From contig CAJPTS010000011.1 of NCBI GenBank assembly GCA_905373625.1, positions 1 through 19,118 on the forward strand: DNA of 19,118 nucleotides, in the 5' to 3' direction. The notes below the pieces were generated by a model. It saw nothing but the letters and a program-made list of their open reading frames with translations, was not told where the DNA came from and ran no database searches. This DNA comes from Bacteroidia bacterium (GTDB lineage: Bacteria > Bacteroidota > Bacteroidia > Bacteroidales > CAJPTX01). Both the position numbers and the translations under genes were made by a program. Positions 7,926 through 14,712 of the stretch are shown here, one piece after another; the stretch's first letter is position 1; every line of letters begins with the position of its first letter.

Positions 7926-8393
7926 TTATGCTTTCACACGTACTGCGAGCATACGCCCATCGCAATATAGGGTATCGCCTATATATACGGAGAGTCCGAG
8001 AGTTACTTTGCGTCCCTCGATCTCGATGCACCGTGCTACGAGTTTAAGTTCTTGTCCCATAGGAGTGGGTCTGTGGTAATTTACGGTGAGCGAGGCTGTT
8101 ACACAGCGCATTAAGGGTTCTACTCCCAACTTAAATCCTTGTGATACGTGGTAAAAAGCGGCGGCAGCGGCAGTGCCATGACAGTCTAAAATAGCGGCCA
8201 ACAAACCCCCGTACAGGTTCTCGGGAACGCCTCCCGTATATTCGGTATGAGGGGTATAATGAGCTAACACCTCGACGCCCAGTAAATAGCTTTTTATATG
8301 CCAACCGTGGGGATTATCAGGACCACAACCGAAGCAGTGGCGATAGGGTTCTGCATACAAATCTTGAATGGCTATCTGTTCCGTATCTGACAT
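7926..8393 (-). CDS. PaaI-type hotdog-fold acyl-CoA thioesterase family protein
   Basis: The 155-residue protein fits the single hotdog-domain thioesterase family (4HBT, PaaI-like). Near the N terminus is CFGCGPDNPHGW (residues 20-31), a signature of one PaaI-like subgroup. NLYGGLLAAILDCHG (about 59-73) is the central-helix motif, with the acidic residue (Asp) that usually contributes to catalysis. A later VNYHRPTPMG segment matches the conserved strand of the fold. The substrate is unknown. The start is the ATG at 8393, about 46 bases after the transcription start predicted from the TATTTTTG element at 8446-8453. It is the first gene of a probable thioesterase-porQ-cmk transcript. I see no reason in the sequence to link it to secretion. 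Confidence 0.85.
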   Translation of the reverse strand: MSDTEQIAIQDLYAEPYRHCFGCGPDNPHGWHIKSYLLGVEVLAHYTPHTEYTGGVPENLYGGLLAAILDCHGTAAAAAFYHVSQGFKLGVEPLMRCVTASLTVNYHRPTPMGQELKLVARCIEIEGRKVTLGLSVYIGDTLYCDGRMLAVRVKA

Positions 8394-8445
8394 TTTATTC
8401 GCTCCTCTTTTTGCTTGCGTGGGCGTGCGTTAATAACATTGCACA

Positions 8446-8453
8446 CAAAAATA
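8446..8453 (-). promoter_or_regulatory. Candidate -7 element (TATTTTTG) for the thioesterase-porQ-cmk group
   Basis: On the minus strand these bases read TATTTTTG, an exact TAnnTTTG match. Transcription would start near 8439, 46 bases before the thioesterase ATG. No TTTG lies at the expected -33 distance. The same octamer occurs upstream of ftsY with a similar layout relative to the heptamer array. Confidence 0.4.
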
Positions 8454-8488
8454 CTAAAAGCCCAAATTAACGGCGAGAAGCAAAATTT

Positions 8489-8605
8489 AGGTACTAAGTA
8501 CGAGGTTCAAAGTACGCGCAAAGCGAAAATTATCTGGGATTTACTTTGGACTTGGTACTTCGTACTTTGTACCTACTTCTGGCTTTTACTTTTTACTTCG
8601 TACTT
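8489..8605. repeat. Heptamer array (ARGTACN), inverted arms, site 1
   Basis: Four plus-strand heptamers lie at 8489-8516: AGGTACT, AAGTACG, AGGTTCA, AAGTACG. After a 23-base spacer, five facing heptamers lie at 8540-8574 and read on the minus strand AGGTACA, AAGTACG, AAGTACC, AAGTCCA, AAGTAAA. Three more minus-strand heptamers follow at 8585-8605 (AAGTACG, AAGTAAA, AAGTAAA). Together they fill most of the 235-base gap between the divergent thioesterase and 8629 genes. The facing arms can pair imperfectly into a long hairpin. The repeat shares an exact 17-base core with site 2 near 14.7 kb. Confidence 0.85.
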
Positions 8606-8628
8606 TTACTCGCTCATTTGGGAGTGCA

Positions 8629-9585
8629 ATGCGACGACTTTACCTCTATCTTTTGCTATTTCTTCTCTTACTTTTCATCGCTGCGGGGATTTGGTTTTAT
8701 AAGAGCCAGAATTGGAGCAGCAGCTCGCGCATACAACTACTGCCGCAACAGACCCAATTAAATGCCATTACACTCGTACGTGGAAGTGATACTCTAGAAC
8801 TTGTATGCAAAGATGACCGTTGGTATGAAAAACAAACCCAGCGCCTTGCCACCGCCAATAGTATACAGACCCTCCTAGATTATTTCCAACGCGTTGAGGT
8901 GCGTTTCCCCATCAGTGGCACGCCTCCTCAAGAATTAGTGCAGAATTTGCACGATTCTGGCTTACAGGTAACATTGAGTACTCCAAGTAGCATCTCGGCA
9001 TTTACCTTAGGAAATAATGCCGCAGGAGAGCTAATGCTCGTGTACAATAGTAGCTACTATTTGGTACGTACCGTTGGTTTTGCTCGTGCCACAATACAAG
9101 ATCTAGCCCTTACCCCAGACGCTTGGACGGAACGTTCACTCACCATCCGTAGACCGAGCGATTTGCAAACCATTCAGGTTACGTGGTCAAACACTGCCAC
9201 TAACTCGTTCTGCGTACAAGTACAAGATTCGCTTCATGTGGCACTTTTTGACCATAAGCAGCAACACGAATACGCCTACGATACCGTGCGCATGAGTGCT
9301 TTCCTCTATGCCTTTACTACGTTGGAACTCGATCGCTACACAGACACAATCAGCACCGAAACGCGTGAGCGCCTATCTGTTATTACGCCTTTGTTAGACC
9401 TCCGTTTGTTGCGACGCGGAGAACGTGATACGGTGTCTTATAAACTTTTTCAAGGAAAACGGCTTTACCCAAGTGCTACATTGCGCGAATTAGGCTATTT
9501 GTTAGTTAACGATACTGCCATACGTACCACTCAGCTTGTATCTTGGGATGCCGTACTTACCACGTTAGATGAAATAAAAAAATGA
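8629..9585 (+). CDS. DUF4340-like membrane-anchored extracytoplasmic protein
   Basis: The 318-residue product starts MRRLYLYLLL and has one hydrophobic segment at about residues 4-23, which should anchor it in the inner membrane with the rest outside the cytoplasm. The pattern after the anchor resembles the DUF4340 family: an ITLVRGSDTLEL strand, then a CKDDRWYE segment with the typical tryptophan, then a helix followed by an LGNNAAGELMLVY/YYLVRTV hairpin, then AWTERSL. This similarity is from memory of the family pattern and is moderate. The last four bases overlap the next gene (ATGA), so the two are translationally coupled. The start at 8629 follows GGGAG at 8620-8624. The function is unknown; the coupling suggests it works with the secreted protein encoded next. 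Confidence 0.6.
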   Translation: MRRLYLYLLLFLLLLFIAAGIWFYKSQNWSSSSRIQLLPQQTQLNAITLVRGSDTLELVCKDDRWYEKQTQRLATANSIQTLLDYFQRVEVRFPISGTPPQELVQNLHDSGLQVTLSTPSSISAFTLGNNAAGELMLVYNSSYYLVRTVGFARATIQDLALTPDAWTERSLTIRRPSDLQTIQVTWSNTATNSFCVQVQDSLHVALFDHKQQHEYAYDTVRMSAFLYAFTTLELDRYTDTISTETRERLSVITPLLDLRLLRRGERDTVSYKLFQGKRLYPSATLRELGYLLVNDTAIRTTQLVSWDAVLTTLDEIKK

Positions 9586-11657
9586 AATTACAATACCTAT
9601 TCCTCCTGCCCCTATTGAGCACGTTAGTCGCCCTTCCTCAAACAAGTGGTGCGCAAACAAACATTGAGCCCCACCTCCTGTATTCTGATACGGTGACCTT
9701 CCCTTTTACAAGTGAGTGGCAATATTTATCTACAGACATTTTTCTTTTCAATCCCGACAAGTTCGGCGACGTAATAAATGAACTGGACTTTTACGAGTAC
9801 GCCTCGGGCAAAAAACGCAAAAAGAAAAAGCGTAGTCCGCAGGAGTGGATAGAGTACCTGTTTATAACAGCAAGTCTCCGTAATGTCCGCTTTTTTGGTG
9901 ATGCCGAGGTTACGTACCCGCTTTATCATTTTCAAGTTTCGAGCGATCCGAAATCTGGGTATCAAACTCTCGCCTCAGACAATATTGATCACGTGCGCGT
10001 CCTTGATAACCTCCCGCTCGCCTCGGCGTCAGATAATATAGATGCAGAGATCCGAGTACATGCCATTACGGGTAATAATGGCGATATGATACTCCAAATG
10101 GTAGCCTCGCAGCTCAAGAATATCGGCAAAATAACTACTCCCATCGGGGCTGTAATGTCACTAGTTGGAGAATTTGGTAACCTGCTGGATGCCAATACAA
10201 AGAAACGCGAATATCGTTTCAGCTCTACCATACGCCTTTTTGAACAACGCAACTTTGACAGGCGCATCCACTCCATCAAGATCTACGAGCTTAAAACGGC
10301 CAATAGTCCCCACCACGAGATGCAGACAGCCCCTTTACGTCAGTTCCTAGATACTGTAGGGCTAGGTATACAAACGCGCGCTTCCATCCGACGCGTGCTG
10401 CCCATGCGTGCCTACCCCTTGGTGGTCGTAATAAATTACAAATCGCAGTACCGCGTACAACCACTCACGGGCGATGAGGTGACGTTTGCCAATATTGAGA
10501 AACGAAAACTTAAGGTAGAAAACGATTTTAGGCAAGGTGTTATAACTCCCGAGACCTACCGTCAGGAACGCGATTTTGCTGCTTTCCTTACGGTTTTTGC
10601 CACCTTCAAGAATCACCTGGAGGTTTACAAGCTCAACTATCGGTCGGGGAATACTGATGCCATCGCTGGCAGTCTCTTTACGCTGATGCAGCACTACCGC
10701 GGACTGGTAAAGAGCTACGCCGAGATGCAATATAAATACAAGGATAATCGGGCATTTTCCTCGCTTTTTGCACCCGAGTATCAGCGCATTATAGGCTTTG
10801 CCGATCAGTATATGGCAGATGATTATAATCTGCGGTCGGTGCAGGAGCTTGTGAAAACGCTAGATGCCATCGAACAGGGGCAGCAACCTACTGATGCCGT
10901 AGCACTGGAAAATACAATTGCTCGTCTGCGTTTTAGCGATCACTTCCAGCGCGATATGATGAAAACGCAACCCGAAGGACAGCTCATTCGGGAACAAATG
11001 GCGAAGCTCGAAACTAGTCTGTACCGTAAAGTCTTTATCCCGCAGATTGACTCGCTCGCGCTTATTCCAGCTACGAATCAAACGCGCTCTGCGCCACAGA
11101 ACCTCTTAAAGCTCTCGCGCGCCACGAGTTGCGTGCCATGTCGGGATAGTGCATATAAGGCGGTGGAGCAGTTTAATGCGAAGTTGGAGCTGCAAGATCT
11201 GAAGCTTGCATTGTTGCGCCGAGACAGTTTGGTGAATAAATACTCGCCGTGGGTATTTGCACAAGTAGCTACGTTGCAAAGAGTTAGAGAGAGTTACAAC
11301 AAGCTCTATGCTCCCGATTCTACAAACAAAGCAAATGCCTATCTCGCGGCGCAAGTTAAACAGGCAGAAGAAAACTTGGCTACGCTGCAAGAGTTTATGG
11401 CTCTCGATTTACACAACCGTAGTTTGGAAAGTGTACTAACGCTAATAGAACGCCTAGAGGTTTATCGGACGCGATTGGAAGAGAATTTGCGAACGCTACA
11501 AGAGATGAGTTCTGCGCTCTTTGAAGAACAAAAAGAGCAAATCAATAAGTCTACCCCAGCATCCGACGAGCAGAGTACCACAGAGCAAACTCCTGCTGAA
11601 CCTGTTACCACTCCGATAGAAACGCCCGCGGACGCGCAACCTCCTGACGAAGACTAA
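9582..11657 (+). CDS. Large secreted (periplasmic) protein of unknown function with coiled-coil region
   Basis: I do not recognise this 691-residue protein. It has a classical signal peptide (MKLQYLFLLPLLSTLVALPQ, probable cleavage after the Ala at residue 24). A very basic patch KKRKKKKR lies at residues 77-84, unusual for an exported protein. A mixed alpha/beta N-terminal half follows, then long charged helical stretches with a heptad-like leucine pattern in about residues 560-650. A CVPC motif (Cys517, Cys520) lies just before that helical region and could be a disulfide or metal-binding pair. The C-terminal 35 or so residues are rich in Thr, Pro and acidic residues and are probably disordered. 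No T9SS C-terminal sorting domain is evident. The ATG at 9582 overlaps the stop of the DUF4340-like gene. It ends 50 bases before the nitroreductase gene. Confidence 0.75.
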   Translation: MKLQYLFLLPLLSTLVALPQTSGAQTNIEPHLLYSDTVTFPFTSEWQYLSTDIFLFNPDKFGDVINELDFYEYASGKKRKKKKRSPQEWIEYLFITASLRNVRFFGDAEVTYPLYHFQVSSDPKSGYQTLASDNIDHVRVLDNLPLASASDNIDAEIRVHAITGNNGDMILQMVASQLKNIGKITTPIGAVMSLVGEFGNLLDANTKKREYRFSSTIRLFEQRNFDRRIHSIKIYELKTANSPHHEMQTAPLRQFLDTVGLGIQTRASIRRVLPMRAYPLVVVINYKSQYRVQPLTGDEVTFANIEKRKLKVENDFRQGVITPETYRQERDFAAFLTVFATFKNHLEVYKLNYRSGNTDAIAGSLFTLMQHYRGLVKSYAEMQYKYKDNRAFSSLFAPEYQRIIGFADQYMADDYNLRSVQELVKTLDAIEQGQQPTDAVALENTIARLRFSDHFQRDMMKTQPEGQLIREQMAKLETSLYRKVFIPQIDSLALIPATNQTRSAPQNLLKLSRATSCVPCRDSAYKAVEQFNAKLELQDLKLALLRRDSLVNKYSPWVFAQVATLQRVRESYNKLYAPDSTNKANAYLAAQVKQAEENLATLQEFMALDLHNRSLESVLTLIERLEVYRTRLEENLRTLQEMSSALFEEQKEQINKSTPASDEQSTTEQTPAEPVTTPIETPADAQPPDED

Positions 11658-11707
11658 CGTTTCATAACTGTGCGGAGTATAGCCCGTTAGAATTCAAAGG
11701 AATAAGC

Positions 11708-12229
11708 ATGGAAGCGTTAGAAGCAATATTAACACGACGTTGTGTACGGAGTTTTGATCCCACACGTATCCCGCCAGAAGATCTCTTAACAAAGGTGGCA
11801 GAAGCGGGCACATTTGCAGCCTCTGGAATGGGGCGACAAGCGGGGTTGATTGTCAAACTATATAACCGAGAGTATCGCGACCGTTTTGCGGCATTAAACG
11901 CGCAAATAATGGGTAGTGAGGACGACCCGTTCTATGGCGCTCCGCTCCTTTTTATAGTATTTGCTGATAGACGGCAAGCAACTTACCTTTACGACGGCGC
12001 ATTAGTCATGGGCAATTTAATGCTTGCAGCGCACGCCGTAGGGCTAGGATCGTGTTGGGTACATCGTGCCCGTGAGGTGTTTGCAACGGAGGAGGGGAAG
12101 AATTTTATGCAACGTTTCGGAATTGAAGACTTTTACGAAGGAATCGGTTTCCTTGCACTCGGTTATTTGGCAGGAGAGCCCCGTTTGGCAGCGCCTCGTA
12201 AGGCTGGTTTTATACGTGAAATCCGTTGA
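11708..12229 (+). CDS. Nitroreductase family protein (FMN-dependent oxidoreductase)
   Basis: The 173-residue protein has the nitroreductase fold signatures. RRCVRSFDP (residues 10-18) is the N-terminal FMN-phosphate-binding segment with its conserved arginines. The central MLAAHAVGLGSCW segment (about 106-118) is the family's hallmark helix-turn, and GIGFLALGYLAGEP (about 145-158) is the terminal strand before the C-terminal loop. These enzymes reduce nitroaromatics, quinones or flavins with NAD(P)H in the cytoplasm; the physiological substrate cannot be read from sequence. The start is well supported: AAAGGA at 11696-11701 lies six bases before the ATG, one of the few Shine-Dalgarno-like sites in the window. 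It converges with rimO, with 14 bases between the stops. Confidence 0.9.
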   Translation: MEALEAILTRRCVRSFDPTRIPPEDLLTKVAEAGTFAASGMGRQAGLIVKLYNREYRDRFAALNAQIMGSEDDPFYGAPLLFIVFADRRQATYLYDGALVMGNLMLAAHAVGLGSCWVHRAREVFATEEGKNFMQRFGIEDFYEGIGFLALGYLAGEPRLAAPRKAGFIREIR

Positions 12230-12243
12230 TAACAAGCTGTCTC

Positions 12244-13554
12244 TCAGATTAGCTCGCCTTGCAGATCATAGTCTACCACACCCGTTGTGCGAGCTTGTAC
12301 AATAGTCCCTAGCGTGAGGGGCGTACCGTGCGTGGTTAAATGAAACTCTCCATCTATCTCGGGTGAGTCGTACTGTGTTCGTGCAATGTACAGATTTTCG
12401 TCCATCATCCCTTCTACGAGAACAGGCATATTCTTTCCGATTCGTTCTCCGCGGACTGTCTCTGCAATACCCCGTTGCAGACGCATCAGCTCATCATAGC
12501 GTCGCTGTTTCTCCTCGGCAGATACCAGATCTTGTAAATGCTGCGCGGCATAAGTCCCCTCCTCCTCAGAATAAGTAAATGCGCCCAGATGCTCAAAGCG
12601 CGCCCACTTTACGAACTCTAAGAGTTCTAAAAACTCTTGCTCGCCCTCGGTCGGATACCCGACAATGAGCGTAGAACGGAGTGCAATGTCAGGAAGGCGC
12701 TCACGTAGGCGTTCGATCAATTCTATGGTTTGTGCACGGTTATGACTGCGCCGCATGCTGCTCAGTACCCCATCATTGATGTGTTGAACAGGGATGTCGA
12801 GGTAGTGACACGCTTTGGGCTCTGTTGCCATCCAATCTATCAGGTCGGGGGGAAAATCATGCGGGTAGGCATAATGCAGACGCATCCACTCTATACCGTC
12901 TACTTGTGCAAGCTCCTTGAGTAACGCTACAAGTTCACCGCGCTGTCCGCTGTCGTGTCCGTAATAGGTTAATTCCTGTGCAACCAAAATGAGCTCTTTC
13001 ACACCTCGCGCAGCTAATTCTTGCGTTTCCTGTAATAGACGTGCGCGCGTCTCAGATTGAAATCGCCCTCGTATGGCAGGAATGGCGCAAAAGGCACAAT
13101 GACGGTCACAGCCCTCCGCAATTTTTAGGTAAGCAAAGTGTTTGGGCGTTGATAGAAGGCGAAGGCAGGAGGCGTCTACCGCAAGCTCCATATCGCGTAA
13201 TAATTGCTGCTCTGCGCCTACGCCGTACCATTTATCCACGTGCGAGAGCTCAGCGGCTAGCGCATCTTTGTAGCGCTGCACCAAACAGCCCATCACGATT
13301 AACTGCGATAGCACTCCGTGCTGCCGCATCTGCTCGGCACGCAATATGTAATTTACGGACTCTTCTTTGGCGTCGCCAATAAAACCGCAAGTATTGAGTA
13401 TTAGTACATCGCCCCTCCGCGGTTCGGTATCATATTCCACATGCCAGCCCCCCGATTGGAAGCCAGCTCCCAGATGTTCGCTATCAACCAGATTCTTAGA
13501 ACAACCTAAGGTTACGATTACCACTCTTTGCGTGCACGCTCTCTTTTTACGCAT
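12244..13554 (-). CDS. rimO: Ribosomal protein uS12 methylthiotransferase RimO
   Basis: RimO is a radical-SAM enzyme that adds a methylthio group to a conserved aspartate of ribosomal protein S12. The 436-residue protein shows both clusters. The N-terminal UPF0004 cysteines are Cys18 (TLGCSKNLVDSE), Cys56 (NTCGFI) and Cys90 (MGCLVQ). The radical-SAM triad is Cys149, Cys153 and Cys156 (CDRHCAFC). The CSKNLVDSE and AIPAIRG signatures distinguish RimO from the tRNA-modifying MiaB. A C-terminal TRAM-like domain follows. Its ATG overlaps the ftsY stop by one base (TAATG on the minus strand), so the two are translationally coupled. It ends 14 bases from the convergent nitroreductase stop. Confidence 0.97.
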   Translation of the reverse strand: MRKKRACTQRVVIVTLGCSKNLVDSEHLGAGFQSGGWHVEYDTEPRRGDVLILNTCGFIGDAKEESVNYILRAEQMRQHGVLSQLIVMGCLVQRYKDALAAELSHVDKWYGVGAEQQLLRDMELAVDASCLRLLSTPKHFAYLKIAEGCDRHCAFCAIPAIRGRFQSETRARLLQETQELAARGVKELILVAQELTYYGHDSGQRGELVALLKELAQVDGIEWMRLHYAYPHDFPPDLIDWMATEPKACHYLDIPVQHINDGVLSSMRRSHNRAQTIELIERLRERLPDIALRSTLIVGYPTEGEQEFLELLEFVKWARFEHLGAFTYSEEEGTYAAQHLQDLVSAEEKQRRYDELMRLQRGIAETVRGERIGKNMPVLVEGMMDENLYIARTQYDSPEIDGEFHLTTHGTPLTLGTIVQARTTGVVDYDLQGELI

Positions 13555-14492
13555 TATGCAAACAGCGATTCCACAAATGCATCGCGATCAAACTCCTGCA
13601 AGTCATCAATACCCTCTCCTACACCGATGTAGCGGATCGGTACTTGCAACTGAGCACTAATCCCGATCGCAACGCCACCGCGTGCCGTACCATCAAGCTT
13701 CGTAAGTGCTAAGCCCGTAATCTCTGTAACGCTCATGAATTGCTTTGCCTGCTCATAGGCATTTTGCCCCGTGGCGGCATCCAGTACCAAGAGTACCTCC
13801 TGCGGCGCAAACGGATATACTTTCTGCATGACGCGCTTAATCTTGCTTAGCTCATTCATGAGGTTAACTTTGTTATGCAAGCGCCCTGCGGTGTCAATCA
13901 ATACTATGTCATAGTCTCCTGCTTTGGCGGAGGACATGGTATCAAAGGCAACAGAGGCGGGGTCTGCCCCCATTTGTTGCTTGACAATCGGGCATTGTGC
14001 GCGTTCTGCCCATATTGTTAGCTGATCTACAGCGGCAGCGCGGAACGTATCAGCAGCTCCGATCAGTACTTTTTTACCCTCTTGTGCGAATTTATGTGCC
14101 AACTTTCCTATTGTGGTCGTCTTCCCCACACCGTTTACTCCAACCACCAAAATAACATAGGGCTTTTCTGGGTTCGCAGACGCGTCTGTAGAGATGCCCG
14201 TATGTAGCAATTCCAAGATCACCTCCCGCAGGTATTGTTGTAATTCGGCGGCATCTTTGTAGCGATCTTGAGCTACACGAGCTTTAAGGGTTTCAATGAT
14301 CTTAATGGTTGTTTCTACGCCCACGTCTGAAGATATTAAAATCTCCTCGAGCTCGTCCAGCATATCGTCGTCTATACGCGAACGTGCCGTTATCAGGCGT
14401 GCGAACTTTGAGAACAGTCCCTCCTTGGTCTTTTGAAGCCCCTTATCCAGATTCTCTTTGTCTTTTTTCTTGCGACTAAATAGACCGAACAT
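13554..14492 (-). CDS. ftsY: Signal recognition particle receptor FtsY
   Basis: FtsY is the SRP receptor GTPase that docks ribosome-nascent chain complexes at the membrane. The 312-residue product from the ATG at 14492 has a short basic N terminus (MFGLFSRKKKDK), the helical N domain, and the NG GTPase motifs: G1 GVNGVGKTT (118-126), DTFRAAA (148-154), G3 DTAGR (200-204), G4 TKLD (264-267) and the closing FDRDAFVESLF. The frame is open 34 codons further upstream, but that stretch passes through the TATTTTTG element and the heptamer repeats and has no FtsY character, so I use the internal ATG. There is no long acidic A domain; this is the short form. rimO is coupled immediately downstream. Confidence 0.97.
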   Translation of the reverse strand: MFGLFSRKKKDKENLDKGLQKTKEGLFSKFARLITARSRIDDDMLDELEEILISSDVGVETTIKIIETLKARVAQDRYKDAAELQQYLREVILELLHTGISTDASANPEKPYVILVVGVNGVGKTTTIGKLAHKFAQEGKKVLIGAADTFRAAAVDQLTIWAERAQCPIVKQQMGADPASVAFDTMSSAKAGDYDIVLIDTAGRLHNKVNLMNELSKIKRVMQKVYPFAPQEVLLVLDAATGQNAYEQAKQFMSVTEITGLALTKLDGTARGGVAIGISAQLQVPIRYIGVGEGIDDLQEFDRDAFVESLFA

Positions 14493-14527
14493 CTTCTTTC
14501 CGATTAGAGTTTGCGAACAATGTTTGG

Positions 14528-14535
14528 CAAAAATA
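14528..14535 (-). promoter_or_regulatory. Candidate -7 element (TATTTTTG) for ftsY-rimO
   Basis: Minus-strand TATTTTTG matches TAnnTTTG and would start RNA near 14521, about 28 bases before the ftsY ATG. No TTTG is present at the -33 distance. It is identical to the element upstream of the thioesterase gene and lies in the same position relative to a heptamer array. Confidence 0.4.
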
Positions 14536-14579
14536 CCGAAAATCGCGCTTTGTGTAAGAATGCAGGAGAGAGTCCAATC

Positions 14580-14710
14580 AGGTACTAGGTACAAGGTACG
14601 AAGTAAAATCCATTCTGTAATGCGCCTTGCACGAACTTAGAACTTACTTGCGCCACAGTGCGCCATCTTTAATCGCTTCGCGTGAACTTAGTACTTTGAA
14701 CCTCGTACCT
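14580..14710. repeat. Heptamer array (ARGTACN), inverted arms, site 2
   Basis: Plus-strand heptamers at 14580-14607 read AGGTACT, AGGTACA, AGGTACG, AAGTAAA. Facing minus-strand heptamers lie at 14683-14710 (AGGTACG, AGGTTCA, AAGTACT, AAGTTCA), with two more at 14632-14645 (AAGTTCT, AAGTTCG). The outer arms match at 21 of 25 bases as an inverted repeat. The array fills the gap between the histidine kinase stop codon (14713-14715) and the ftsY leader. The core TACGAGGTTCAAAGTAC (minus strand, 14692-14708) is identical to bases 8499-8515 of site 1. Confidence 0.85.
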
Positions 14711-14712
14711 AA

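Noticed and set aside
8489..8605. CRISPR array
   Set aside because: Units are contiguous heptamers without unique spacers, and no cas genes are present.
8415..8702. 95-codon plus-strand ORF with TKYEVQSTR and YFVLCTYF segments
   Set aside because: The sequence is the translation of the heptamer array; the periodic peptide is a by-product of the DNA repeat.
11654..11690. CTAACG/CGTTAG inverted repeat after the 691-residue gene as a terminator
   Set aside because: Only six pairs with a 25-base loop and no T tract.
14493..14594. 34-residue N-terminal extension of FtsY
   Set aside because: It runs through the promoter candidate and heptamer repeats; the ATG at 14492 gives a normal FtsY start.
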